64,000 nucleotides of DNA from Ruminococcaceae bacterium UBA1730 (GCA_002315935.1 DCII01000002.1:8869-72868); one strand, 5' to 3'. Numbered from the stretch's first letter, positions 52,612-61,894 are shown. Numbers and translations are program-made. Notes: generated by a model from the sequence alone, not told the origin.

Positions 52612-53316
52612 TTAAACAATCCATTTATAGCCGATACCCCAGATAGTTGTTAAATATCTCGGAGCGGACGGGCTGTCTTCAATCTTCATTCGAAGTCTTC
52701 TGATGTTAACATCGACTATTTTTTCTTCTCCGAAATATCCGTCTCCCCAGACCTTGTTGAGAATATCGGTTCTGCTCAATGCGGCTCCGGGGTTAAGGAA
52801 GAAATATTCCATGAGCTGAAATTCAACCTGAGTAAGCTCAATAAATCTGCCTGCCTTTGCAAGCGTTCTGTTGCGGATGTTGAGCCTGAATTCTCCGAGC
52901 TCAATAACATCATCATCCTTCGGAGCAGGACTCGGAGCACCGTTCATTGCAACTCTGCGGTAAATCGCATCAACTCTCGCAACAAGCTCCGTTGGCGAAA
53001 ACGGCTTCGTCACATAATCATCCGCACCCATCATAAGACCGGTTATTTTATCCATCTCCTGAGTTTTGGCTGTCAGCATGATTATTCCGATGTTGCTGTT
53101 TTTTTCACGCAGAGTTCTGCACACCTCAAACCCGTCAACATTCGGCATCATAACATCAAGCACCGCAACATCTATCGGCTCAGATGAAGATTCATATTTT
53201 TCAAGAGCTTCCGCACCGTCACAGGCTTCAACAACATCATATCCGCCTCTGCGAAGGTTAATTATAATAAATTCTCTGATAGCGGATTCATCCTCCGCAA
53301 CAAGCACCTTTCTCAT
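52612..53316 (-). CDS. OmpR/PhoB-family response regulator
   Basis: Transcription regulator partnered with the adjacent histidine kinase. 234 residues. The receiver domain has KVLVAEDESAIREF, VAVLDVMMPNVDGFEV (phospho-Asp), IIMLTAKTQEMDKI and DDYVTKPFSPTEL; the C-terminal winged helix has VEFQLMEYFFLNPG, GYFGEEKIVDVNIRRLRMKIE and TIWGIGYKW. Its ATG overlaps the lipoprotein stop (ATGA), so three genes are co-translated. Its targets are unknown. Confidence 0.96.
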   Translation of the reverse strand: MRKVLVAEDESAIREFIIINLRRGGYDVVEACDGAEALEKYESSSEPIDVAVLDVMMPNVDGFEVCRTLREKNSNIGIIMLTAKTQEMDKITGLMMGADDYVTKPFSPTELVARVDAIYRRVAMNGAPSPAPKDDDVIELGEFRLNIRNRTLAKAGRFIELTQVEFQLMEYFFLNPGAALSRTDILNKVWGDGYFGEEKIVDVNIRRLRMKIEDSPSAPRYLTTIWGIGYKWIV

Positions 53317-54644
53317 TTTGTCACCCCTTGTGAAAGCTTAACCGTACTCTGTTTTATAATCTGCTCCGTAAGTCCGTTTTCTTCGCCGTTCTGCGTGATA
53401 TATGCACAGATAACATTTTCTTCGTTTTCAAAAATCAGAACATAGTTTTCAAAGCTGTTTTCATTCCATCTCTGCTTGGATATGTTCATAATCGTGCATA
53501 TGTCATTGTTTTCATCTGCGACCGCCCAGATTTTCTCCGAAGAATATCCTCTGACCTTGATTGAATTTTCTTTTCCCTCGTCAATCATCAGCATATATCC
53601 GTCTTTTAGATTAACAAAGGACCGTCCGACAACAATCGTTTCGCCGTCATCATAATCAATCCACGATGTAAGCGGAATATTTTCGCTGTCGATATTCTGA
53701 ACATTTGCGTCAACATGATACTGAACGGGAATTTCAATGCTTCCGTCATTATTTATATCACTGCATTCTATCAGCTCATTGCGGATGGTTGAGGAATTGG
53801 ACATTGTTTCTTCATCAAAAAACGGAACCTCAAGAGAAAGAGCTTCGCTGTTCCAATAAACAAGCTCCGTTATCATCTGATTTTCACCCTTGAAGGCATC
53901 AAGATAAATTTTCAACGGAGAGTTTTCGGTAAGCTTTTCGGTTTTGATTGATGAATAACCGCTTATGTTTGCATCGGTTTTTGCTTCGTCAAGGAGAACT
54001 ATTTCTCCACCCGAAAGCTTCATAAGCCTGATAAATCTCTGCGAAACGCCGACTGTTGAATTCTGACCGATAAATAAAATTTCATCAACGCCATCGGAAT
54101 CAACATCAAGAATTTCTGAAATGAAGCTGAATTCGTTTGCTATTTCCCTGAATTCGGGATTTTCTCTATCGGAATGAATAACAGAAAGATTATATCCCGT
54201 TGAGCCAGTACTGCTCCAGCTGACAACAAGCTCCTTTATTCCGTCTGAATCAAGGTCGGTAACAGCAAGTCTGTCAACTCCGTTTCCGTATCCGCCTATA
54301 TCGGTCAGGGTTTCCCAGCCGTTGCCGCTGTTGTGGAAAAGATGAATTCTCGGAACGGAATCCGCTGAAGAAGTTTTGTAGAGAACGATAGCTTCATCAT
54401 TGCCGTCATTATCAATATCCTCGAGCGTTATCGCAGAACGATGGTCGCCGTTATAGGGGTTACAAAAAGAAGTGTCACTCCCGACATCCTTTTTGAAGCA
54501 CTTAACGAGGTCTTCATATTCGCTGTAATAAAGCGGAGGAGCAAGAAGGTCATTGACTGATTTAAGCATCATGCTTGAATTGCACGAAGAAAGAATAATA
54601 CACATGGCAACCGTAAAAGAGGCAATCAAGCCGAGCTTTTTCAT
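53313..54644 (-). CDS. Lipoprotein with repeated Asp-rich (FG-GAP/VCBS-like) motifs
   Basis: Predicted lipoprotein of about 443 residues, first gene of the sensor operon. The signal peptide ends in ILSSC (lipobox). Four short repeats of D-x-D-x-D-G-x-x-E type are visible: DIDNDGNDE, DLDSDGIKE, DVDSDGVDE and DINNDGSIE. These are calcium-binding-like loops of FG-GAP/VCBS propeller proteins. ATG 54644 with AAGGAAAG is the start (a longer reading to 54662 is not favoured). It is likely an extracellular sensor partner of the histidine kinase; no ligand is known. Confidence 0.82.
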   Translation of the reverse strand: MKKLGLIASFTVAMCIILSSCNSSMMLKSVNDLLAPPLYYSEYEDLVKCFKKDVGSDTSFCNPYNGDHRSAITLEDIDNDGNDEAIVLYKTSSADSVPRIHLFHNSGNGWETLTDIGGYGNGVDRLAVTDLDSDGIKELVVSWSSTGSTGYNLSVIHSDRENPEFREIANEFSFISEILDVDSDGVDEILFIGQNSTVGVSQRFIRLMKLSGGEIVLLDEAKTDANISGYSSIKTEKLTENSPLKIYLDAFKGENQMITELVYWNSEALSLEVPFFDEETMSNSSTIRNELIECSDINNDGSIEIPVQYHVDANVQNIDSENIPLTSWIDYDDGETIVVGRSFVNLKDGYMLMIDEGKENSIKVRGYSSEKIWAVADENNDICTIMNISKQRWNENSFENYVLIFENEENVICAYITQNGEENGLTEQIIKQSTVKLSQGVTK

Positions 54645-54675
54645 CAAAACACTTTCCTTCATAATATTTCATCAC

Positions 54676-54705
54676 ATTATACCACAAACAGTTTAAATAA
54701 ATCAA
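54676..54705 (-). promoter_or_regulatory. Promoter of the lipoprotein-RR-HK operon
   Basis: Minus strand: TTGATT (54700-54705), an 18-base spacer, and an extended -10, TGGTATAAT (TATAAT at 54676-54681). The leader is about 25 bases to ATG 54644. The downstream gene train (to at least the 43 kb region) may be read from here, with internal promoters. Confidence 0.82.
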
Positions 54706-54726
54706 TATTAAAATAAATATTTATAT

Positions 54727-54758
54727 AAAAAGAAATGCATCCGAGGTTAATCGGATGC
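54727..54758 (-). terminator. Terminator after cdaR
   Basis: GCATCCGA (54737-54744) and TCGGATGC (54751-54758), an 8-bp stem with a GGTTAA loop. Reading on the minus strand, it is followed by ATTTCTTTTTATA. It separates cdaA-cdaR from the lipoprotein operon. Confidence 0.9.
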
Positions 54759-54767
54759 AGGATGAAT

Positions 54768-56036
54768 TCAATTGATTATTACCTCTGCACTGTAATCGCC
54801 GAAAAGCCAGCTTGAAGAATCGGCATAGGTTATCGGAACGGTGAATGTGCCTGTTGCATCTGATTTGACATCAACAAGATCCGCATTCAGAACAATTTTA
54901 TCGGCTGTCAGCGTTTCAAGGTAATCCCTCGGACCGACAATTGTTATTTCGGTAAACGAAAGGTCTGAAACAGTTGCATTTATTCCGTCAGAACCGTTGA
55001 CTATACCGATATTCGAAGGAATTTCAAAGGTTTTCTTGCCCATTTCCGAAAGGTCAACCTTAACCGTAAACTCCTTTGTTCCGTCAGCAACAATTCCGCC
55101 CGTTATCTCGTCTGCGGAAAATGTGAAAACATTCTCGGCATTATTGAGCTTTGTGAAATCAATCGAAGCTATTTCAAAGCTCTTCATATTCTCAATTTTC
55201 GATTCCGGAACACCGAAAACCGCTTTTTCGGGCGAAACAGTGACCTTGAACGGAATGCTTCCGACATAATCGGAGGGCTTATTAACAAAGCCCACGCTGA
55301 CGGGAAGAACTGTCTTTTTATAGACGGGAACAGTCATATGGATTGTGTCATTCTGCTTGTCAAAGGTGACAAATTTAAGACCCTGACCATCGGTTGTGTC
55401 CGCAAGAAGGGTTGCTTCGAGAGTAGTATTCTGCCTGAGCTGATTTTCAACAGACACATAAGCAACAATATTTTCAATTCTGTTGATTTCGGATTCCGGA
55501 CCCGTTGCCTTGACAACATTCGTTTCCGGGAAGAGGATATCCGATGTGATATAGCCGTCCGGCACAAGCTCTCCCTTGTGGTCAATTTCAGGCACAACAA
55601 CAAATTCCTTCGTTTTGGGATAGTCGAAGAAAACTTCAACATTCTCGTCAGAAAGAGATACAATTTCAAAATCAGATGATAATTTTGTGCTTTCGGCAGT
55701 AAGATGAAGGTTATAGCTTCCGACTGAATTAACATAATTCGTGCTCGCAACAACCTTTAAATCGTTGATTATTTCATCTGATTCAACCGTTATTTTTTTC
55801 CCTTTTACAGTCACATCAACAGTAAATTTTGTTTCTCCGAACGGCTCAAGACCAAGGCTTTTGCTGATGGTTGTGTAGTCAATCGAAACAGGAACCTGCT
55901 TAACCGTAACTGTAACCTCGGGGCTGAATTCAACCGCAACAACAAGCCATATCATAACGGCAAGCATGGCAGAAAAAACCATAAGAAAGCTGTTGTTATT
56001 GAATAAATTGTCAGTATTGAATTTCTTGTTTTTCAT
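54768..56036 (-). CDS. cdaR: CdaR, YbbR-domain regulator of CdaA
   Basis: Membrane protein that modulates c-di-AMP synthesis by CdaA. 422 residues. One membrane helix near residues 16-36 (SFLMVFSAMLAVMIWLVVAV), then about four YbbR repeats on the outside (first near PVSIDYTTISKSLGL, later ones near YITSDILFPETNVV, FVNKPSDYVGSIPF and VSDLSFTEITIVG). It overlaps cdaA by 4 bases and is followed by a terminator. glmM, which often follows cdaA-cdaR, is absent here. Confidence 0.94.
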   Translation of the reverse strand: MKNKKFNTDNLFNNNSFLMVFSAMLAVMIWLVVAVEFSPEVTVTVKQVPVSIDYTTISKSLGLEPFGETKFTVDVTVKGKKITVESDEIINDLKVVASTNYVNSVGSYNLHLTAESTKLSSDFEIVSLSDENVEVFFDYPKTKEFVVVPEIDHKGELVPDGYITSDILFPETNVVKATGPESEINRIENIVAYVSVENQLRQNTTLEATLLADTTDGQGLKFVTFDKQNDTIHMTVPVYKKTVLPVSVGFVNKPSDYVGSIPFKVTVSPEKAVFGVPESKIENMKSFEIASIDFTKLNNAENVFTFSADEITGGIVADGTKEFTVKVDLSEMGKKTFEIPSNIGIVNGSDGINATVSDLSFTEITIVGPRDYLETLTADKIVLNADLVDVKSDATGTFTVPITYADSSSWLFGDYSAEVIIN

Positions 56037-56905
56037 TTTTTCAAGCCCTTCAATATTTTTCTGAAAACTCCACCGTTATTTTCCGATGAAAAATCATTTT
56101 TGATAAGATAATCCGAAAGAATTTCACGAAGCTGAGCCTCGTTGATGTCTCTGCGAAGCTCGCCCTTGAACGCAATCGAAACCGTTCCCGTTTCCTCCGA
56201 AACAACAACAACCATTGCATCGCATTGCTCGCTCATGCCGAGAGCGGCTCTGTGCCTTGTTCCCAAATCGCTTGAAATATCTTCGCTTTTCGTGAGCGGA
56301 AGGACACATCCCGCACAGAGAAGTCTGCCGCTTCTGACTATTGCCGCACCATCATGAAGGGGCGATTTCGGAAAGAAAACATTGCCGATAAGCTCGTGAG
56401 TAATCTTTGCATCAACAGGCGTTCCCGTTCTGACAATATCCCCTAAAAGCATCTCGTTTTCCATAACGATAAGTGCTCCCGTTTTGCTGTCGCTCATGCG
56501 TTGAACCGCCTTTGCGATTTCAATCACGGAATCTCTGACGGTATCATTTAAGTCATTGCGACCGCCCTTGAGGATATTACCGATTGTTGAAAAATTATTT
56601 TTACCGATTTTTTCAATAACCTGCCTGATTTCCTGCTGAAAAAGAATAAAGAGAACAATAAACAGATTCTGAAAAACAAGCCTGAAAATGTATAAGCTCG
56701 CCTGCATCTGAAGCTGATAAATCACAAAATATACAACTCCGAGAAGCAGGAGTCCCTTGACAAGGAGGAAAGCTCTCGTTTCTCTGATAAGCTTTATGGC
56801 GTTGTAAATAAAGAATGTAACAAGGCAAATATCTATAAAATCAAGAATCCCGAAATGCAGGGATGTGATTTTTGAAAAGAAATCGAAAATACTCTCAAAT
56901 ATCAT
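56033..56905 (-). CDS. cdaA: Diadenylate cyclase CdaA
   Basis: Makes the second messenger cyclic di-AMP from two ATP. About 290 residues. Three N-terminal membrane helices, then the DAC domain with LHDGAAIV (DGA) and GTRHRAALGMSE (RHR), the catalytic motifs. The start is ATG 56905 with AAAGGA; an upstream TTG (56935) is less likely. Promoter at 56956. Confidence 0.95.
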   Translation of the reverse strand: MIFESIFDFFSKITSLHFGILDFIDICLVTFFIYNAIKLIRETRAFLLVKGLLLLGVVYFVIYQLQMQASLYIFRLVFQNLFIVLFILFQQEIRQVIEKIGKNNFSTIGNILKGGRNDLNDTVRDSVIEIAKAVQRMSDSKTGALIVMENEMLLGDIVRTGTPVDAKITHELIGNVFFPKSPLHDGAAIVRSGRLLCAGCVLPLTKSEDISSDLGTRHRAALGMSEQCDAMVVVVSEETGTVSIAFKGELRRDINEAQLREILSDYLIKNDFSSENNGGVFRKILKGLKK

Positions 56906-56955
56906 ACGGAAAATTCCTTTCGTTTTGAGAAACAATATCTGAATTATGATGAAAT

Positions 56956-56985
56956 ATCATATCACAATCCTGATACCTATTGCAA
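56956..56985 (-). promoter_or_regulatory. Promoter of cdaA-cdaR
   Basis: Minus strand: TTGCAA (56980-56985), an 18-base spacer, TATGAT (56956-56961). It lies in the 106-base gap between ispF and cdaA, which has no other clear signal. Confidence 0.68.
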
Positions 56986-57011
56986 ATAAAATCAATATTC
57001 TTAACAAAAAA

Positions 57012-57488
57012 TTAATTTTCTTCAACAACAAGGCAAACGGAATGAGCGGAAATTCCGTCTCCGTTGCCGGTAAAGCCCATGCCCTCCTCCGTTGTTGCCT
57101 TGACGCTTACATAGCCGATATCAAGTCCGCAGGCATTGGCGATATTTGCTCTCATTTCGTCAATATAAGGTCTCATTTTGGGCTTCTGAGCAATTATTGT
57201 GCAATCAATGTTATATGGTCTGAATCCTTTATTTTCAAGGCATTCAACAACCTTTGCAAGCAAAACAAGGCTGTCTGCCCCCTCATATTCAGCATCGTTG
57301 TCCGGAAAAAGCTTTCCTATATCTCCGAGAGCTGCCGCCCCAAGCAAAGCATCACTTATTGCATGAAGAAGAACATCCGCATCGGAATGACCGAGCAAAC
57401 CTTTTTCATACGGAATATCAACTCCGCCGACAATCAGCTTCCTGCCCTCAACAAGCCGGTGAACATCATATCCATGACCGATTCTCAT
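57012..57488 (-). CDS. ispF: 2-C-methyl-D-erythritol 2,4-cyclodiphosphate synthase
   Basis: Fifth step of the MEP isoprenoid pathway, cyclising CDP-methylerythritol 2-phosphate. 158 residues. [12 protein letters not shown] has the zinc Asp and His, [20 protein letters not shown] is the family signature, [15 protein letters not shown] closes it. It overlaps rnmV by 4 bases. The MEP pathway is thus present. Confidence 0.97.
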   Translation of the reverse strand: MRIGHGYDVHRLVEGRKLIVGGVDIPYEKGLLGHSDADVLLHAISDALLGAAALGDIGKLFPDNDAEYEGADSLVLLAKVVECLENKGFRPYNIDCTIIAQKPKMRPYIDEMRANIANACGLDIGYVSVKATTEEGMGFTGNGDGISAHSVCLVVEEN

Positions 57489-58084
57489 ATTTTTTCTCTC
57501 CCTTTTATTTCCTTAACTGCAATTAAATATTCATCATATGTTGTCATGCAATTGAGAACCTTAACAAGCGAATTAGTTGTCAGTCTTGATGGCAATCCGA
57601 AATATTTCAGCAATTCAGAACGAAGAGCAACGCTGTTTTCGCCGCCCGTGAAGCCATCCTCAAACAAATCAATTTTTGTTATCGGTCTTGCCGGCTCTTC
57701 AACCTCTTCGCAGAGCACTCCCGCTTTTTCAAGAGCATCGAGAATTACCTTTTCCGACACGCCTTCAACGCCGAGCTTCCCTTCCTTTGAAGGCTCTGTT
57801 TTGCGTTTCTCCTTGCCGAAAATATCGGGTATATATGCGTTGCGGATATATTGAGAATCAACGGTTGAGCCGATGAATGAGCGAATCTGAAAGCCTGCCG
57901 AATCACTGTCGGTCAGAATAAGAATTCCAGTTTTCTCGGCAACCGCCTTAATCATTCTCTGAAGCTCTTTATTCTTGAAAATGCCGAAGCCGTCAGTCTG
58001 AATTATCGGTGCATCAATGATTCCCGAAAGCTTGATTTTATCATACTTTCCCTCAACGATAACCGCCTGTTTTATCTTAATCAT
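57485..58084 (-). CDS. rnmV: Ribonuclease M5
   Basis: Toprim-domain nuclease that matures 5S rRNA. 199 residues. [14 protein letters not shown] holds the toprim Glu, and [14 protein letters not shown] the DxD motif. The C-terminal DUF4093-type part ([18 protein letters not shown]) is typical. It ends over ispF and starts 2 bases after holA's stop. Confidence 0.94.
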   Translation of the reverse strand: MIKIKQAVIVEGKYDKIKLSGIIDAPIIQTDGFGIFKNKELQRMIKAVAEKTGILILTDSDSAGFQIRSFIGSTVDSQYIRNAYIPDIFGKEKRKTEPSKEGKLGVEGVSEKVILDALEKAGVLCEEVEEPARPITKIDLFEDGFTGGENSVALRSELLKYFGLPSRLTTNSLVKVLNCMTTYDEYLIAVKEIKGREKI

Positions 58085-58086
58085 GA

Positions 58087-59115
58087 TTATTTTCCGTTTG
58101 CTCTTGCAAGCTTCACAAGAGTCTGCTCCAATACAAGTCTTTTATCGAATGCCGAGCTTTTCATAGTCGAATCGGCATCAGCGAGAATTTCAATGCAATC
58201 GGTTATTGCATCAAAAGAAAGGGAGGAACTGTTCCTTGCGGCATTGGTCAACCTGAATTCTTTACCCTTGTAGTTATAGAATTCTGCCGCTTTTTCTGCT
58301 CTGTTGCCCGATTTGACGGCTGATTTTGCTCTGTAAATATCCGAATAATTGGCTATAAGTGCACCTAAAATCTGAAATTCATCCTCTCTCTGCTCAAAGA
58401 GAAGAGAAAGCTTCTTAAAGGAGCTGTCAAATCTTCCTGCGGTGAGGTCACGAATCATATCAAAAACCTTTGCATCAAGGCTCTTGACGCATACTGCATC
58501 AATATCGGAAACGGTTATTTCTTCGCCGTCGGCAAATGCACAAACCTTTTCCATTTCGTTAAGAAGAGTATTGAGGTCAGCTCCGACACAGGTAATAAGA
58601 TATGAAGCCGCTCCTCTCGCAAAGAATTTTGAACGCTTCTTTGCACCGCTTTCAAGCATTTTTGTAAGCTCACTCTGCGTTTTCTTTTCGCATTTTACGG
58701 TTGAACCGAAAGCATCAAAGAATTTTATGACCTTTGTCCATTTTGCTCCTTTGGGTTCATATGCAACAAAGGTAAATATCAAAGCACAGTCATCGGGAGT
58801 ATCCTTCAGAAGAGCTTCAAGCTGTCCGAGTCCATTTTCATCAAGAGCATCAAGAGGATAATCCTTAACAAGAATGCACTTTGTTTCCGCCATCATCGGA
58901 ACGGCAACAACACTTTCATAAATGTCATTAAGCGTTGATTCCTTGCCGTCAAAGGTGTGAAAATTGAAGTCGGCAAAATCCTCGTCAACGGTTTTTGAAA
59001 CGATTTTGTCAACATATATTTTTTTCAGATAACTTTCTTCGCCATAGAAAAGATAAATGCCGAGGGGTTCATTTTTTATCTTTTCCTTCAGCTCTGATTC
59101 ATTAATGGCAGGCAT
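58087..59115 (-). CDS. holA: DNA polymerase III delta subunit
   Basis: Clamp-loader subunit that opens the sliding clamp. About 342 residues. PLGIYLFYGEESYLKKIYVD near residue 20, DFADFNFHTFDG and CILVKDYPLDAL are typical, with the C-terminal domain ending in VLEQTLVKLARANGK. The start is ATG 59115 with AAGGAG 7 bases before. A longer reading up to 59253 overlaps comEC and is not favoured. Confidence 0.93.
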   Translation of the reverse strand: MPAINESELKEKIKNEPLGIYLFYGEESYLKKIYVDKIVSKTVDEDFADFNFHTFDGKESTLNDIYESVVAVPMMAETKCILVKDYPLDALDENGLGQLEALLKDTPDDCALIFTFVAYEPKGAKWTKVIKFFDAFGSTVKCEKKTQSELTKMLESGAKKRSKFFARGAASYLITCVGADLNTLLNEMEKVCAFADGEEITVSDIDAVCVKSLDAKVFDMIRDLTAGRFDSSFKKLSLLFEQREDEFQILGALIANYSDIYRAKSAVKSGNRAEKAAEFYNYKGKEFRLTNAARNSSSLSFDAITDCIEILADADSTMKSSAFDKRLVLEQTLVKLARANGK

Positions 59116-59131
59116 GGTACTCTCCTTCTGA

Positions 59132-59179
59132 GGAAACGCTGAATAAATGCGTTTGCTTGTCGATTTAATCAGCGGTTCC
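59132..59179. repeat. Imperfect inverted repeat between comEC and holA
   Basis: The 17-base arms GGAAACGCTGAATAAAT (59132-59148) and its near complement (59163-59179) match at 15 positions around a 14-base loop. The repeat begins right at the comEC stop codon and occupies most of the 64-base gap. No run of T follows, so it is not a classical terminator; it looks like a small palindromic intergenic element. Confidence 0.55.
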
Positions 59180-61309
59180 CTAATTTCTTTCATAAGAATA
59201 ATAATTATCACGGCATCTGACCGAAACATTCCCGAATCCTCGGGTTGAAACACACTTTATTCCGCCGTTTGCAAGATATTTTTCAATAAGCTCTCCTCTG
59301 ACCTTATCGGCAGTAATAACCGCAAACTCAAAGCAATCCTTATCATAGTTTTTCGGCAGGTCTGACCGTGTGAAAAGAATATCCGCTTCGAAAAATTTCT
59401 GCGGAAGCTCTTTCAAATCAACAGACGGCGAAGAAACAATCAGCATTGCTCCCTCTTTTGTTTCGGCAAAAACAGCATAACCGCCATTTGATTTTACCGT
59501 TTCCGTTCTGATTTCATCTGTATCGGAATTTGTTTGAGCAAGATAATCTCTGCTTATCATCTCCGATATTTCGTCCTCTTCGCCGCAGAGAATAAAAGCA
59601 TCAACAGAACCGCCGTTATCACGGACGGCATCTCCGATTTTTGTTTCGGTCATATCATCGGTTCCGTTACAGCCGACAAGAATGTTTTCACCTCTGTATG
59701 TAATCAGAACCGAAGTTCCGTTGCCGACATCAATCGCCGTTGCACGCATTTCATTATTTTCAAAATTCGAAGAGACAAGCATGGAAACTATAAAAACCGC
59801 TCCGCATAACAACACGGAAAAAGCCTTGAATTTCCTGTTTCCCCGGGAAATCACAAACGCCATAACAGCAAATACCATTGCCGCAAGCATTGATATATAT
59901 AGCTTTTCGGCACTTATCCGCAAATTCAGAGAATTAAAATGATTTATAAATTCCGAAGCCTTAATAATATATTTACACAATAAACCGCCGAGAAATCCCG
60001 GAAGATTGAATATCGAAAACGGAATAAATCCGACCAATGCACCGATTGCCGAAAGCACCATTGCGTAGCCTGCCGCCCATACGGTCAGAAGGTTTGTCGG
60101 AAATACGGCAAAGTTAAATCCGTAATTTATTTCCGCCAGAACAGGCAATGTAAAAGCAACTGCCGAGCAGGTTATCAATAATGCGTTTACCGCCGTATAC
60201 AGAGGTTTTTTAAAATATTTGATTTTCTCGGTTTTTTCTTTCAAATCCGGAAGAATGTATCTGCTGCAAAGAATAATTCCGAGTGAAGAAAGAGCCGAAA
60301 GCTGAAGACCGATTGCACCCATTGAAAACGGATTTGCAACCGCCATAACGGCAAGAGAAAAGCCGAGCGAATTGAGCGAATCTCTCTGCCGCAATAATAT
60401 ATCCGATAAGAGAAAAACGAGCATCATAATTCCCGAACGGACAATGGAGTAATTCAGACCCGTTATGAGCATCAGAAAAACAACTGGTATAATTGTCAGT
60501 CCTGCCGAAAGTCGTTGACCAATGCCGATTTTTCTCAGTATTTTCAGAATTAAAAGTCCCCATATCGAAAGATGAAGACCCGAAACGCAGATTAGATGGG
60601 ATATTCCCGCATTTCGAAACGAAGCCAATGTTTCCCCGGAAAGACCGCTGTCATCCCCGAGAATAAGAGCTATGGCAAGCGAGCCGTATTCATTTGGAAG
60701 AATACGGTAAACAGATTTTCTGATTGACGCACGAAGGTTTGAAACCCTTGACATAAAAGGCTTCTCGGATTTTTCGGGATATATCACTTTATAGCCCTCG
60801 TCAACAGAATATGCTCCGAGATATGTTCCCGAAGCTTTATACGATGCAAGAATTTTTTCAGAGGTTCTTCCAAGACGATAAAACTTGAAATTGCCCTCTA
60901 TTATGTCATATGGTTCGGCTTCCGCAGGAGACTTGAGGAGAATTCTTGTTTTGATTTTAACATCTTTTCCGTTTGCGGAGATTACGGTTGCCGGATAATA
61001 AAACTTTCCGTAATTCTGCTCTGGGTAATCCGTAAGCTCTGCTCTGATGTTATAAATATTCCCGTCAAAAGTCATCTGCGGAGCGTAAATAAATTTGTTA
61101 AATAGAATAAGAAGAATAAATGCCGCCGCACCCGTGGCTAATGCCACAGGAATAACCTTGTTTTTCCGCAACACTTCAACTGCAATGCTGACCAGAAGAG
61201 CGGCAATAAAAATGATAAGCATTGTTACCGTCGTTTCTGTTGAAGCTTCAAAAAATATTGCGAGAACAAAAAATAAAGTAAATCCGATAACCGCAAAGGG
61301 CACGGGCAC
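59180..61309 (-). CDS. comEC: ComEC/Rec2-family DNA uptake channel protein
   Basis: Membrane protein for importing single-stranded DNA during natural transformation. 709 residues. An N-terminal OB-like part (ATVISANGKDVKIKTRILLK) is followed by the competence domain with about nine or ten helices (GISHLICVSGLHLSIWG is the hallmark). The C-terminal metallo-beta-lactamase-like domain (from about residue 521, TAIDVGNGTSVLITYRG) has lost its H-x-H-x-D-H motif: that position reads LCGEEDE. The start is GTG 61309 or a nearby GTG; no good RBS is seen. Confidence 0.93.
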   Translation of the reverse strand: MPVPFAVIGFTLFFVLAIFFEASTETTVTMLIIFIAALLVSIAVEVLRKNKVIPVALATGAAAFILLILFNKFIYAPQMTFDGNIYNIRAELTDYPEQNYGKFYYPATVISANGKDVKIKTRILLKSPAEAEPYDIIEGNFKFYRLGRTSEKILASYKASGTYLGAYSVDEGYKVIYPEKSEKPFMSRVSNLRASIRKSVYRILPNEYGSLAIALILGDDSGLSGETLASFRNAGISHLICVSGLHLSIWGLLILKILRKIGIGQRLSAGLTIIPVVFLMLITGLNYSIVRSGIMMLVFLLSDILLRQRDSLNSLGFSLAVMAVANPFSMGAIGLQLSALSSLGIILCSRYILPDLKEKTEKIKYFKKPLYTAVNALLITCSAVAFTLPVLAEINYGFNFAVFPTNLLTVWAAGYAMVLSAIGALVGFIPFSIFNLPGFLGGLLCKYIIKASEFINHFNSLNLRISAEKLYISMLAAMVFAVMAFVISRGNRKFKAFSVLLCGAVFIVSMLVSSNFENNEMRATAIDVGNGTSVLITYRGENILVGCNGTDDMTETKIGDAVRDNGGSVDAFILCGEEDEISEMISRDYLAQTNSDTDEIRTETVKSNGGYAVFAETKEGAMLIVSSPSVDLKELPQKFFEADILFTRSDLPKNYDKDCFEFAVITADKVRGELIEKYLANGGIKCVSTRGFGNVSVRCRDNYYSYERN

Positions 61310-61328
61310 GGCACATCACATCCGTTAA

Positions 61329-61868
61329 TTATTTTTCGATAAGAGGAATAACGCCGAGGAAAACAATATCGTCTCTCTCTGCGGCATCGCCCTCTGCAAG
61401 AACTGCCGCTTCGCCGACAATGTTTGCATCAAACTTTGAAAGAAGTGCTTCCATAGCCTTGAGAGATTCGCCCGTTGAAATAACATCATCAACAATAACA
61501 ACCCTCTTGCCACGAAGCTGTTCACCCTCAACCGAATCGAGAATAAGAGTCTGCTGAGAAGCGGTTGTGATTGATTTAACATCAACAATAACGGGTTCTT
61601 TCATATAAAGCTTTGGCTTTTTACGGGCAACAAAATATTTTTTGCCGCTCTGACGGGACATTTCATATGCAAGTGGAATGCTCTTTGCTTCCGGAGTAAT
61701 GATGTAATCAAACTCGGGAAGTCTTTTGATAAGCTCCGCCGCCGAATGAACAGTAATCTCAACATCGCCGAAAAGAATGAATGCGGCAATATCAAGATGC
61801 TCGTTAAGAGGGCAACGAAGAAGGTCCCTCTGCATTCCTGCAATATCAACTCTGTAATACTCTGACAT
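61329..61868 (-). CDS. Purine phosphoribosyltransferase-family protein
   Basis: Type I phosphoribosyltransferase, 179 residues, resembling adenine phosphoribosyltransferases and xanthine-type PRTs. RVVIVDDVISTGESLKAMEA is the PRPP-binding motif, FDYIITPEAKSIPLAYEMSR the substrate-side block. Its base is not clear from sequence; adenine-type is the closest overall. RBS AAAGGAAG precedes ATG 61868. Confidence 0.85.
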   Translation of the reverse strand: MSEYYRVDIAGMQRDLLRCPLNEHLDIAAFILFGDVEITVHSAAELIKRLPEFDYIITPEAKSIPLAYEMSRQSGKKYFVARKKPKLYMKEPVIVDVKSITTASQQTLILDSVEGEQLRGKRVVIVDDVISTGESLKAMEALLSKFDANIVGEAAVLAEGDAAERDDIVFLGVIPLIEK

Positions 61869-61894
61869 AACTTTTTACTTCCTTTCTTGATATA

